Shown: piece by piece, positions 1 to 9,531 of the stretch
Numbering within the stretch: position 1 is the stretch's first letter
Layout: every line of letters starts with the position of its first letter
Assembly (NCBI RefSeq): GCF_003121845.1
Contig: NZ_QEWQ01000004.1
Span: 226,944 to 290,943 of the forward strand
From: Ignatzschineria ureiclastica
GTDB taxonomy: Bacteria; Pseudomonadota; Gammaproteobacteria; Cardiobacteriales; Wohlfahrtiimonadaceae
Length of the DNA: 64,000 nucleotides
Reading direction: 5' to 3'
Translations under genes and position numbers: made by a program
The notes under the pieces: model-generated
The model's database searches: none
The model's input: the letters and a program-made list of their open reading frames with translations, nothing else
Told to the model about the DNA's origin: nothing

Positions 1-345
1 AGAAATTAACGATTACTCATTTGCGGGCGCGGGATTGTTCTGGATATGCAAACATTCCCTCCCGCCGGGAATCAGTTTTTGTTTGGAGTAACTAAGAAGA
101 TCAGTCACATCGCCGGGGAGAAGTATCCCGTTTTTATCCTAATCGTGCGCCGGCAGTTGTGGCATTTTTAGTACCAAGAAATTAACGATTACTCATTTGC
201 GGGCGCGGGATTGTTCTGGATATGCAAACATTCCCTCCCGCTGGGAATCAGTTTTGGTTTGGAGTAATTAAGAAGATTACTCACTTGCGGGCGCGGGATT
301 GTTCTGGATATGCAAACATTCCCTCCCGCCGTGAATCAGTTTCTA
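1..345 (-). repeat. Dispersed repeat family A, locus 1 (88-bp spaced units)
   Basis: Near-identical GC-rich units begin with GATTACTCATTTGCGGGCG at 11, 187 and (as GATTACTCACTTGCGGGCG) 275. The spacing is 176 and 88 bases, so the divergent stretch starting at 99 (GATCAGTCACATCGCCGGG) is a fourth unit in the same 88-base register. Each good unit carries GCGGGCGCGGGATTGTTCTG and then CATTCCCTCCCGCCGGGAAT, which can fold on itself. The same sequences occur in reverse orientation at 6802-7250. The left edge may lie outside the window. Short reading frames across it run through the repeat and are not taken as genes. Positions 346-446 contain decayed similarity to the unit and nothing else recognisable. 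Confidence 0.85.
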
Positions 346-446
346 TTTGCAATAATAGAATAAGGGATTCACGACGAAAGGGAATGTGTTGTTTAACGAT
401 TGTTGACTATTAATAGGTTACTATTAATGGGGGCTGTTAATGGTTA

Positions 447-1913
447 TTAAATACTATTTGCATTGCCATCCGCATTATCGTTTCCATCGGCGCTTAATAC
501 TGCTTCAGGATCTTTATAACGATCTTCATTGAGAAGTCCAAGCTCTTTATCGGTCGCAACGGCGGAAGTCATTGCCCCTGAAATATTAGTCATTGTGCGT
601 GCCATATCAATAAGTGGATCAATGGCTAATACCATACCGATGAGGGGGAAGTATTCGCCCATTCCCATTCCTGAGAGCGCAACAGTGGCCGCAATCGTTG
701 CAGTTCCAGGAACGCCGGCGATACCGATAGAACCGATGACAATAACAATGAGAAGCATAATGTAGAATTGTAGATTCATCTCAATACCCACCATATTGGC
801 CACCATCATCACAAGGAGCGCCGGGAAGAAACCTGCGCAACCATTCATCCCCATTGTGGTGCCTAATGAGGGAACCAGATTGGCGGTGCCGCCGGAAACC
901 CCTAAGCGCTCTGTCAATGTAGAGATAGTCATCGGCAATGTTCCCACCGATGAGCGACTTGAAAATGCCATTACCAAAGTATCCCGAGATTTCTTGAGGA
1001 ACATCATTGGCGAGAGCCCGTGAGCCCCGATAATCATCAGATGAATGACCACCATAATAAATGAGGCAACATAGATCGCAACGACAAAGCCCAATACTTT
1101 TTGAACCGCCGGTAAACCATGATTCATAATGGTGCCGGCAAGGAGCGCAATGACGGCATAAGGCATATATTTAATAATGGTCATCGTCATACTCATTACA
1201 ATTTTATGAAGCGCATCGATGAGCTGTTTAAAGACACCGATCACTTGGGGGGCTTTCGGTGCCATACGGTTTGCGGCAATTCCTAAGAGCGCGGAGAAGA
1301 TCACAAGACCGATAATGTTGTTGCTGTTCATTGCCGAGATAATATTGCTCGGAACAAGATTGACAAAGGTATCCACTAAATTCGAGACTTCACGCTGTTT
1401 TGCGGCGGTGACAATAATTTCATCGCCTTTACCTAGCCCCATTACAGCGGCAATGACCATTCCTAATATTGCCGCAATCCCTGTGGTAAAGAGTAGCCAA
1501 AAGATTCCACGACGGGTAATTTTCGGGAGTGATTTATCAGCCCCAAAGTCTAAGACCACTTTAACAATAGAGACGAAGACAAGTGGAATTACAATCATCC
1601 GAATGAAAGCAATAAAGGTCTTCCCAAAAAGCCCGTACCAAATACTACTCTCTTTGAGTGCAGTGGTCGTTTGATCGGGGAATCCCGCTAAGAATTGTGC
1701 GCCAAGTCCGATAACGGCCCCAAAAATCAAGCCAACTAACATTCGCATAAAGAAGCTGATCTTACGCTTTTGCATCTGATAAATCAGATAAAAAGAGATC
1801 AATAATACCATAATCGCAATAATCGTTTGATATTGGGTAATTGCAAGAAACTGTTGGAAAAATGGCCCGCTAAATAGCGAGTCATTGACGGGCTCCGGAA
1901 TAGTCGTTGGCAT
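447..1913 (-). CDS. tcyP: L-cystine / dicarboxylate:cation symporter, TcyP (YdjN) type
   Basis: Inner-membrane secondary transporter of the dicarboxylate/amino acid:cation symporter family, about 488 aa. It has many hydrophobic segments from residue 25 on. The C-terminal half carries family motifs: a serine-rich hairpin (SSRSSVGTLP), the NGCAGFFPA segment and the late D-P-L-I-D-M-A-R-T motif followed by N-I-S-G. These resemble E. coli YdjN/TcyP (cystine uptake) more than GltP or DctA, so cystine is the most likely substrate; that is inferred from resemblance. The start is placed at the second ATG (1913): an AAGGA precedes it at normal spacing and abuts the first ATG at 1922, which is too close. 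It stands alone, reading away from smc, with repeat family A just past its stop. Confidence 0.8.
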   Translation of the reverse strand: MPTTIPEPVNDSLFSGPFFQQFLAITQYQTIIAIMVLLISFYLIYQMQKRKISFFMRMLVGLIFGAVIGLGAQFLAGFPDQTTTALKESSIWYGLFGKTFIAFIRMIVIPLVFVSIVKVVLDFGADKSLPKITRRGIFWLLFTTGIAAILGMVIAAVMGLGKGDEIIVTAAKQREVSNLVDTFVNLVPSNIISAMNSNNIIGLVIFSALLGIAANRMAPKAPQVIGVFKQLIDALHKIVMSMTMTIIKYMPYAVIALLAGTIMNHGLPAVQKVLGFVVAIYVASFIMVVIHLMIIGAHGLSPMMFLKKSRDTLVMAFSSRSSVGTLPMTISTLTERLGVSGGTANLVPSLGTTMGMNGCAGFFPALLVMMVANMVGIEMNLQFYIMLLIVIVIGSIGIAGVPGTATIAATVALSGMGMGEYFPLIGMVLAIDPLIDMARTMTNISGAMTSAVATDKELGLLNEDRYKDPEAVLSADGNDNADGNANSI

Positions 1914-2355
1914 AATGTTCATCCTTATGGGGTTATCAATCTAATTCTCAATTTTAATTCATACCTGGTTTGCAGGTTAAGTATGTATTTTTGAATTATC
2001 CGCTAAAGTGACAAAATTGCAACTATTTTTTCAAGGATTAGACGAGTATTTGCAGCACATTATGTGTATTACGTTTTTGTGGCTATCAATCAGTAATCCA
2101 TAATTCCATAATTCCATAATCCATACTTCATAAGTAATAAGCAACGATGAATAATTAACAATCATAGGGGAGAATGGATAGTTGTGCCGTAATCAATATA
2201 GGGTAAATAGATGTGACAAAATGATAATTCATTGCGCTAAGGCAAATGATTAGCAGGAAGCAAAACGTAAATTATGGTATTTTATAGCGTTTGTTTTCGA
2301 CTCATTTTGAGTGAGATTTCTTCCATTTTCCCATTGACAGCAAGCGGCAGAGAAT
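1914..2355. other. Divergent intergenic region between tcyP and smc
   Basis: About 440 AT-rich bases that must hold the promoters for both divergent genes. The one notable feature is a run of three imperfect copies of ATAATTCC around 2099-2125. A TTGACA at 2334-2339 is too close to the smc ATG to act as its -35. No RNA gene or convincing regulator site was seen. Confidence 0.5.
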
Positions 2356-5300
2356 ATGCGATTAAGTAAAGTAAAACTATCTGGCTTTAAATCTTTTGTA
2401 GATCCCACGACTTTTGTATTGACTGGGAAACTCAATGGTATTGTGGGGCCAAATGGTTGTGGTAAATCGAATATTATCGATGCAGTGCGTTGGGTAATGG
2501 GGGAATCATCGGCGAAACAACTTCGTGGTGAGTCGATGAGCGATGTGATTTTTAATGGTTCAGAGCGCCGTAAACCGGCAGGGCTTGCCTCTATTGAATT
2601 GATTTTTGAAAATGAAGACGGTCGTCTTGGCGGGAAATGGGCGGAATATCGGGAGATCAGTGTTCGCCGGACTTTAGATCGGGAGGGGAAGAGTCAATAT
2701 TTCTTAAATGGGACTCGTTGTCGCCGCAGAGATATTACCGATATCTTCTTAGGAACCGGCCTTGGTCCTCGCTCTTATGCCATTATTGAGCAAGGAATGA
2801 TCTCGCGTATCGTAGAATCGAAAGCGGATGATCTGCGTAGCTTTTTTGAAGAAGCGGCGAATATCTCTAAATATAAAGAGCGCCGGCACGAGACAGAATT
2901 ACGCATTGAGCATACTCGAGATAACCTTGAGCGCTTGACCGATATTCGAGGTGAGCTCGGTAAGCAGTTAGCCAAATTAGAGCGACAAGCGGCTACAGCG
3001 ATGAAGTATCAAGCCCTAAAACAGGAAGAACGTGCATTAGGATATGTAGAGGTCTCTTCACAAAAAAATGATATTGAAACCGCAATAGCACATCTCTTAG
3101 AGAGTTCAGCTTCTGAATATGAGACTTTTCAACTCACGGTTGCGCAATTTAATCAGGTGACAACAGAGTTATCAAGTCAAAAGCAACAGTTTGAAGCCCT
3201 TGAAAAGGAGGTTGCACAGAAAAATAGCGAACTCTATCCTTATAAGCAGAAAGTCGATCATCTGAAGCACGAAATTGTGCGGATTCGCGCGTTAGAGGCG
3301 CAGGAACTAGAATCGCAAGCAGAATGGCAAGAAAATGGTGTTCGACTTGAAACGGAAGTGGCCAATAGTCGTGAAATTTTAGCAGATCTACAGCAGAAGT
3401 TAGAAGAAGCGCAATTTATTGCCGAGAGTGAAAGCGAGCAACTTTGGGGAGAAGAGGAAGCGCTGTCAGAGTTAGAACAATCGGTCGAAGCGCTACAGGC
3501 AGAATATATTGCGATTCGGGATCAAATTAGTGAGATTAAGCAGAAATTAGAACTCAATCGCCATACAAAGCAGTATCAATTAGAGCGCGCTAAAGCGATG
3601 GATGAGGAGCGTAATACTTTAGCCAAGAGTGAGTTGCCGGCAGAAGATCCCGCTTCTGATGAAGCATTCATTATGGAAGAGACGCTGATTATTCAACAGG
3701 AGAATCAAGCGCAATTAGAGGCAGGTATTGAAGCGATACAGACGGAGATCAATACTCTAAGCCAAGGGATTACTCATCTAGAAAAGGAGCAACGTACGCT
3801 TTTAGCGAGTCGTAATCAGCTTGCCGGTGAAGTGAGTATGTTAGAGAAGATGAATCTCTCTGATGATAAAGAAGCGCAATCGCCTCTTTTTGAACATCTG
3901 AAAGTCTCAGATGGTTGGAATGGTGCGGTAGATACAGCGCTTCGTCATCAATTATTACTCAGTACACGCCGGCAACGAGGCGAAAGTTATATTGCTGGGG
4001 AAACACCTTATCAATATAGCGAGCAGCACTTAGGCTATTATGTAGAGAGCGATTTAGCGCTTGGTTCGCTACTTTCCCATATCTATGCATTTGATGATAC
4101 GACGCTTGATCTGCTCTCATTGGAGAAAGATCCGCATTTTATCGCCTTGCGTGAGCGGTTAGCATTGCACGAAATGATTGCCACTAAATCCGGCTTACTC
4201 TTTGGGCCGGATTGGGCAATTTATAGTACGGAAGAGGCGAATTTTGGGATTTTGGCTCGTCAACGCTCCTTAGAGAAAGCGAAAGTTGAGATTCAAGAAG
4301 TGGATGCTCGACTGGAGATATCTGATGAAGCGCTCTATGAGAAAGAGGAACGCCGAGAGGCTTTGCAGCAGGATCTCACCGAAAAACAGAAACAGTTACA
4401 GAAACTCTCTCGAGATATTTTTGATCTTGAGAAAAAGCTCAGCCTTGTATTGCAGGCGAAAGATCATCAAGCAAAAGAGCGGCATCGTATTGAGAGCCGT
4501 TTAGCGGTATTGACCAAAGAACAGGCACTAAATCAAGAATCGTTAAGTGCTTTAGAGACAGAAATTGAAGCTGGTGAAAAGGCTTATGTAGAATTAGAGC
4601 AGCGTTGGCAAGCGCTTTCAACAAAATATGACGAGCAGAAACGGCACTATGAGGCGCGTCGTAAGGCCTTTGATCAACGCAAATCGCATCATTTAGAGCA
4701 GAAGCGACAAGGTGAGCAATTGCAACTACAGATCACGTTGCACCAGGAGCGGAAAAATCGCGCAGAGAGTGAGTTAAATCATCTAAGAGCACGATTAGAA
4801 TCGCAACAATCACAGAATGATTATAGTGCGCAAGTGGCCGAGATTGAGGAATCTTTGATGATTGCCGAAGATCATCTATTGCAATTTGAGGCCACTTTAA
4901 CGGATCTACATCACAATTTTGAAGCAGCAAAAGAAGCAATTCGTGCGTTAGAAGCGAAGAAAGTCATTGAGGAGGAGCGGTTAAGCGCGCAAAAAGGGGC
5001 GCTGAATCAATTCTCCATTCGAGAAGCAGAACTCAATACTAAGCTTAGTATCATTATGGAGCAGTGGCAGCAGTTACAGCTTGAGATGAGTGCAGAAGAG
5101 ATGGAAGAAGCCTCAGCACAATATGGAGAGCTTGCAACGGCTGAATTGAAAGCGGCGCTAGAACGAACACAAAATGCGATTCAAAAAATTGGGGCTGTCA
5201 ATCTAGTGGCGATTACCGAATGTGAAGAGTTGCGAGAGCGTAAATCCTATCTTGATACGCAAAATGAGGATCTTGAAGCGGCATTAGCAATGTTAGAGAA

Positions 5301-5802
5301 AGCAATTAAAGAGATTGACGATGAAACCCGTAATCGCTTTATGGAGACCTTTAATGCGGTCAATGATGATTTCTCAAGGCTATTCCCTCGTCTGTTTGGT
5401 GGCGGTAAAGCGTATCTTGCCTTAACGGAAGAGGATGCACTGACAAGTGGCGTAAATATTATCGCGCATCCGCCGGGGAAAAAGCCGGGGACGATTCACC
5501 TACTTTCAGGCGGTGAAAAAGCACTGACGGCAATGGCATTAGTCTTTGCGATTTTTAACTTAAATCCTGCGCCTTTCTGTATGCTCGATGAAGTGGATGC
5601 GCCCCTTGATGAGGCGAATGTTCGCAGGCTAGGGGAGCTGATTGATGAGATGAGTGAGAAGGTGCAATTTATCTTTATTACCCATAATAAAGCGACAATG
5701 ACGATCTCAGATTCTCTGATCGGTGTGACGATGGCTGAACCGGGGGTTTCTCGTCTAGTATCGGTAAGCCTTAAAGATGCGATGGAGATGGTGGATGAGT
5801 AA
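2356..5802 (+). CDS. smc: Chromosome segregation ATPase SMC
   Basis: Structural maintenance of chromosomes protein, 1148 aa, the DNA-loop-handling ATPase that works with ScpA/ScpB. The N-terminal ATPase half has Walker A GPNGCGKSN at residues 31-39. Long glutamate- and glutamine-rich coiled coils flank a globular hinge at about residues 510-640. The C-terminal half has the ABC signature LLSGGEKA from about 1049 and Walker B CMLDEVDAPLDEAN from about 1075. Length fits the family (1150-1200 aa). The start is the ATG opening MRLSKVKLSGFKSF, the conserved SMC beginning. scpA and scpB are not in the window. SMC rather than MukBEF is phylogenetically informative within the gammaproteobacteria. The RNA methyltransferase gene starts about 100 bases after the stop. 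Confidence 0.97.
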   Translation: MRLSKVKLSGFKSFVDPTTFVLTGKLNGIVGPNGCGKSNIIDAVRWVMGESSAKQLRGESMSDVIFNGSERRKPAGLASIELIFENEDGRLGGKWAEYREISVRRTLDREGKSQYFLNGTRCRRRDITDIFLGTGLGPRSYAIIEQGMISRIVESKADDLRSFFEEAANISKYKERRHETELRIEHTRDNLERLTDIRGELGKQLAKLERQAATAMKYQALKQEERALGYVEVSSQKNDIETAIAHLLESSASEYETFQLTVAQFNQVTTELSSQKQQFEALEKEVAQKNSELYPYKQKVDHLKHEIVRIRALEAQELESQAEWQENGVRLETEVANSREILADLQQKLEEAQFIAESESEQLWGEEEALSELEQSVEALQAEYIAIRDQISEIKQKLELNRHTKQYQLERAKAMDEERNTLAKSELPAEDPASDEAFIMEETLIIQQENQAQLEAGIEAIQTEINTLSQGITHLEKEQRTLLASRNQLAGEVSMLEKMNLSDDKEAQSPLFEHLKVSDGWNGAVDTALRHQLLLSTRRQRGESYIAGETPYQYSEQHLGYYVESDLALGSLLSHIYAFDDTTLDLLSLEKDPHFIALRERLALHEMIATKSGLLFGPDWAIYSTEEANFGILARQRSLEKAKVEIQEVDARLEISDEALYEKEERREALQQDLTEKQKQLQKLSRDIFDLEKKLSLVLQAKDHQAKERHRIESRLAVLTKEQALNQESLSALETEIEAGEKAYVELEQRWQALSTKYDEQKRHYEARRKAFDQRKSHHLEQKRQGEQLQLQITLHQERKNRAESELNHLRARLESQQSQNDYSAQVAEIEESLMIAEDHLLQFEATLTDLHHNFEAAKEAIRALEAKKVIEEERLSAQKGALNQFSIREAELNTKLSIIMEQWQQLQLEMSAEEMEEASAQYGELATAELKAALERTQNAIQKIGAVNLVAITECEELRERKSYLDTQNEDLEAALAMLEKAIKEIDDETRNRFMETFNAVNDDFSRLFPRLFGGGKAYLALTEEDALTSGVNIIAHPPGKKPGTIHLLSGGEKALTAMALVFAIFNLNPAPFCMLDEVDAPLDEANVRRLGELIDEMSEKVQFIFITHNKATMTISDSLIGVTMAEPGVSRLVSVSLKDAMEMVDE

Positions 5803-5904
5803 CGCTGAGGAATTTTGGGTTTTGCATTTTGATTGGGAAACTTTACTGAGACGGTATTGAATCGTGATAGATCATATCTGATAGATCAGATTAAAAGAGA
5901 AGAG

Positions 5905-6780
5905 ATGAAAAAGATGGGACAAAAGATCATTAAGCGAGAGATTTCCTCGGCAACGAATGACCGAATGAAGCACCTGAAAAAATTAGGACAGAAACGTTAT
6001 CGGGATCAAAGTGGGTTATTCCTGATTGAAGGTTTTCATCTTGTGGAAGAGGCGATTAAGCATCGTGCGATGATTACAACCATTATCTATGCTACAGATC
6101 TCTCAGCGGAGAACCGAGCAGTCTTAGAGATGATGATCGCCACAATCGAGGTCAGTGCAGAAGTAGGTGAGCCGGAATCCACTCTGGAGCTTTTAGAAGT
6201 AACGCCAAGTATTTTGCAATCGCTTTCGCAAACGATCACACCTCAAGGGATTATGGCGGTAATTGCAAAGGCACCGTTATTGATGGCGGATTTTCTACAT
6301 CAGCTCTCATCTTCAGCATCATCTGCTAAAACGCGGGCATTGCCGCATCTCTTACTGCTTGATCAAGTACAAGATCCCGGCAATGTAGGGACGATGATTC
6401 GTACGGCTGAAGCAGCAGGTTTTGCCGGCGTAATTCTTGGGGAAGGAACTGCGGATCTCTACAATGATAAGACGATTCGAGCAACGCAAGGTGCGCTTTT
6501 TCAATTACCGATTTTAACGGCATCTCTCTCTGAATTATTACCGAAACTGCATCAAATTGGATATTGTTCTTGGGTGACCACATTAGAAGAAGCGAGTTTT
6601 TACTCGGAGCTCACTCAACCCCAAAAAGTCGCGATAGTGATGGGGAATGAGGGGAATGGCGTTGATCCCAAGTTACAATCGATGGCCACAGAGCGCGTTA
6701 AAATCCCAATGCTTGGTGAAGCGGAATCTCTCAATGTCGCCATTGCCGCCGCAATTTTGACTTATCAATTTGTAAGATAG
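5905..6780 (+). CDS. TrmH/SpoU-family RNA 2'-O-methyltransferase
   Basis: SAM-dependent RNA ribose 2'-O-methyltransferase of the SPOUT class, about 291 aa. An N-terminal substrate-binding domain includes KRYRDQSGLFLIEGFHLVEE. The three SpoU motifs follow: DPGNVGTMIRTAEAAGF (motif 1), VMGNEGNGV (motif 2) and IPMLGEAESLNVAIAAAI (motif 3), which build the trefoil-knot SAM site. The RNA target (23S rRNA or tRNA) cannot be told from sequence; it resembles the RlmB/YsgA group. The frame is open from a TTG at 5833, but the ATG at 5905 is preferred because it has a purine-rich upstream stretch and gives the usual family N-terminus; the ATG at 5914 is also possible. It probably shares transcription with smc. 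Repeat family A begins right after the stop. Confidence 0.88.
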   Translation: MKKMGQKIIKREISSATNDRMKHLKKLGQKRYRDQSGLFLIEGFHLVEEAIKHRAMITTIIYATDLSAENRAVLEMMIATIEVSAEVGEPESTLELLEVTPSILQSLSQTITPQGIMAVIAKAPLLMADFLHQLSSSASSAKTRALPHLLLLDQVQDPGNVGTMIRTAEAAGFAGVILGEGTADLYNDKTIRATQGALFQLPILTASLSELLPKLHQIGYCSWVTTLEEASFYSELTQPQKVAIVMGNEGNGVDPKLQSMATERVKIPMLGEAESLNVAIAAAILTYQFVR

Positions 6781-7254
6781 TCGATTGAGGTTCTAAAGCA
6801 AAGCTGATTCCCGGCGGGAGGGAATGTTTGCAAATCCATAACGATCCCGCGCCCGCAGTTGAGTGATTCTCTAATCCCGATAGTTAACTGATCCTTGATA
6901 TTGAGAAATCGACCATTTTTATCTTCTTGATTCAAATCGTAAAGTGGCCTCATTTGCCGGTGCACGATAGTGGTCATAACGGGATCATTCGCCCGGCGAT
7001 GGGATAGCTCTTCTTAGTTATTCCAAATGGAAGCTGATTCCCGGCGGGAGGGAATGTTTGCATATCCATAACGATCCCGCGCCCGCAGTTGAGTGATTCT
7101 CTAATCTTGGTAGTAACTGATCCTTGATATTAAGAAATCGACCATTTTTATCTTATTGATTCAAATCGTGAAGTGGCCTCATTTGCCGGCACACGATAGT
7201 GGTAAGAACGAGATCATTCGTTCCGGCGATGGGACAGCTCTTCTTCGTTGTGCT
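6781..7254 (+). repeat. Dispersed repeat family A, locus 2 (two tandem 230-bp units)
   Basis: Two direct tandem copies with a 230-base period: AGCTGATTCCCGGCGGGAGG begins at 6802 and again at 7032. Each unit holds the GC-rich core (reverse complement of the window-start units), a less GC-rich spacer around GATCCTTGATATT, and a second GC-rich part around CATTTGCCGG...CACGATAGTGGT and CCGGCGATGGGA. That second part is homologous to the divergent unit at 99-176 of locus 1. The whole fills the gap between two convergent genes, reaching to the stop codon of each. ATTCCC/GGGAAT arms in the core can pair as a hairpin. Confidence 0.88.
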
Positions 7255-9351
7255 TTATGATTCTTTGTTGTTTTCATTATTTGCGGGTTTAGTGCTGTTG
7301 GTAACATTATTGCTGATACAGTTGCGATAGGAGCTTTGCACCATTTCTAGTGTTTCTTCGCCGCAGGCGGTTTTTACAACTTGTTGACTCTTTTGCATTT
7401 GATCATCTCGCTTTTTCGATTGATCAAAGTCAGAGAACATTCGTACGGCTAAACATTTCTCTTTGGGATTTAAGGATTCGTAAAAGGCTTGATAGTTCCG
7501 ATTTTTTTCTTTAAACATCCGATAGAAGACCGCGAGATTATCCCGCGTTTTGATCTGCTCTAAGCTACGATGACCGCTATAGGTTTCACCGGGTTGTTGG
7601 TTTGATCCACTTCGCATTAAGGTTTCGTGGGCTTGCTTGGCTTCTGCTATTGGAATCCGCCACGCAGGTTGTAGAAGTTGAGTCTGATATTGCTCATAAA
7701 GCTCCGGAATGGATTGCAAGCTCTCGGTATTATTAGGATTGAGATAGATGCGTTTCTGAATCTCTTGAGTTTTTCGATCCTCTTTAATGAGCTCAATCAC
7801 TGCTTCTCGCTCAAGGCTCGTGCAATTAGCAAAGCCGGGAAGCCCATTAATGCCGAGAAATTCAATACGACCTTTAATAAAATCATCATAGCTAAAGCGA
7901 GTATGAAGCATTGTTGTACCGTAAAAGTAAGCCTTATGGAAAATATGGGTAAAGTTTGCCCGAATACAGTTAGCATACTTAAAGGTGGTATTGGTAATTT
8001 GGGCATTGATAAAGGATGCTGAGTTACAATCCGCCATTGTGAAGCTAGAGATATTGAGAATGGCAGAATTAAAATTCGCGTGAATACAGCTACTATAATC
8101 AAAAGTGACATAGTTTAAGCGCGCGTGGGTAAAATTGACATTGCGCAGGTTGGCATAAGAGAGATCTGCGTGATCACTATAAATCCCTTTGAGAATAGAA
8201 CTTGCTAAATTCATCTTAAAGTTCAAGGCGCGTACAAGGGGTTTATCGTGAGAATACTCTTTTTTACTCAAGAGACGAAAGAGAATCGCAATCTCATTAC
8301 CGGGCTCTTCCTCTTTTTTACGAATAATCCGAGAATCATCATCGTAGCGCTCGGCATAGGCTCGAGGGAAGCGCAATTTCGCAATAGATGGGTAATAGGT
8401 TAAGAGATACTCTTCGCTATTGGTGAGCGTACGAATATGACCACAGAGAATGCTGAGTACCTGTTCATAGAGGGAAAAAGCTTTGAGATAGGCTTTAATC
8501 TGCGATTGATCAGCGGGATTTCGGCGTAGATAATGTTCTTTTAAGCGACGTTGCCCTTTGAGCTCTGAAGCAGGCAGCGGTTTATCGGTGCGATAAGGGA
8601 TAATCGGGTAATCTTTGTAACGATAGTAATAGACATAATGGTTACGGGGATTGAGATAAGGCAGCGCTTTTGCCGCATCTTTGACAATCTCCCAGAGGAT
8701 ATAGATTCCGCCTAAACGTACCGATTCATTTTTATCACCTAATAATTTAATTCCCTCTAACATCCGGCGGTCAACTTCGCTTTCACGATCTTTTTGCTGC
8801 GTATATTCAAGGTGCTTTTCTGATTGACGTAGAGAGCGATGACGGACAGAAGCGACATAGGCAGAGACACTAAATCCTAATACTGCGAAAGTACCAAAGT
8901 AGAGCGAGGTTAGAAAAGTGTACTCCCCCGCATAGAGTTTTGCCGGCGGCACTTGGGCGATAAAGGAGATCAAGTCAATAAAGAGTAACGATAAGATCAA
9001 TACCATTGGGCTCGTAATAATCACTAATATGAAGAGGCTTGGACGTGTTACGAGCTTTTTAATAATGGGAGACGCTTCATCTTTTTGTACCTGTATTAAT
9101 GTACGTTTCAGCGACATTAAAAAGGCATTAAAGAGCATACTGAGCAAAATAAAGGCTACAGGAATCGTGAGGAAGAGACTGAGAAGAGAGACTTGTCCAA
9201 TAATGGGCGAGTGAATAGTCAACCAAAGTATGACCGGAATCAGCGCAAGTAATTGCCCGCTTTTTCGGCGTGATGAACGGTTTCTAAGCATTTTCATACC
9301 TAGATTTTGTAATTTGGTTTTCATTTGGCTCATTAAGGGAATGCGGGACAT
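7255..9351 (-). CDS. Membrane-anchored pentapeptide-repeat protein
   Basis: 698 aa, function unknown. The N-terminal quarter has about four hydrophobic segments (roughly residues 30-50, 55-80, 105-135 and 145-170), so it is probably anchored in the inner membrane. Next comes the MLEGIKLLGDKNESVRLGGIY motif, frequent just before the repeat region of bacterial pentapeptide proteins. Residues about 395-510 read as A(N/D)LXX-type pentapeptide repeats (for example DLSYANLRNVNFTHARLNYV), which form a right-handed quadrilateral beta helix. The C-terminal 190 residues are charged and not repetitive. The start ATG has AGGAG at good spacing. Some soluble members mimic DNA and bind gyrase, but nothing here shows that. 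It stands alone between the two repeat families. Confidence 0.8.
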   Translation of the reverse strand: MSRIPLMSQMKTKLQNLGMKMLRNRSSRRKSGQLLALIPVILWLTIHSPIIGQVSLLSLFLTIPVAFILLSMLFNAFLMSLKRTLIQVQKDEASPIIKKLVTRPSLFILVIITSPMVLILSLLFIDLISFIAQVPPAKLYAGEYTFLTSLYFGTFAVLGFSVSAYVASVRHRSLRQSEKHLEYTQQKDRESEVDRRMLEGIKLLGDKNESVRLGGIYILWEIVKDAAKALPYLNPRNHYVYYYRYKDYPIIPYRTDKPLPASELKGQRRLKEHYLRRNPADQSQIKAYLKAFSLYEQVLSILCGHIRTLTNSEEYLLTYYPSIAKLRFPRAYAERYDDDSRIIRKKEEEPGNEIAILFRLLSKKEYSHDKPLVRALNFKMNLASSILKGIYSDHADLSYANLRNVNFTHARLNYVTFDYSSCIHANFNSAILNISSFTMADCNSASFINAQITNTTFKYANCIRANFTHIFHKAYFYGTTMLHTRFSYDDFIKGRIEFLGINGLPGFANCTSLEREAVIELIKEDRKTQEIQKRIYLNPNNTESLQSIPELYEQYQTQLLQPAWRIPIAEAKQAHETLMRSGSNQQPGETYSGHRSLEQIKTRDNLAVFYRMFKEKNRNYQAFYESLNPKEKCLAVRMFSDFDQSKKRDDQMQKSQQVVKTACGEETLEMVQSSYRNCISNNVTNSTKPANNENNKES

Positions 9352-9531
9352 AGCGCTCCTGTGAAAGATGATAATAATAAATATTAAAGGATATTAAAGG
9401 AAAAGTATTGTTGGAATGATATTGATGAAATGAGAGATGACCTCTCAGAAAGGTGATCTTAAAGAATAGGTATTATTTTCATAAAATCAATGGTCATGAC
9501 TTAGAAAATAGCAATAGCGGAACATATAGTA
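9352..9531. other. Intergenic segment upstream of the pentapeptide gene
   Basis: AT-rich promoter region for the leftward pentapeptide-repeat gene. It contains a perfect tandem duplication of ATATTAAAGG at 9381-9400. Nothing else is recognised. Confidence 0.4.

Noticed and set aside
1-345. CRISPR array
   Set aside because: Units are 88 bases apart but the sequence between cores is itself repeated and there are no unique spacers or cas genes.
222-413. 63-codon open frame within the first repeat array
   Set aside because: It lies across repeat family A units, its peptide is repeat-derived, and it has no ribosome binding site.
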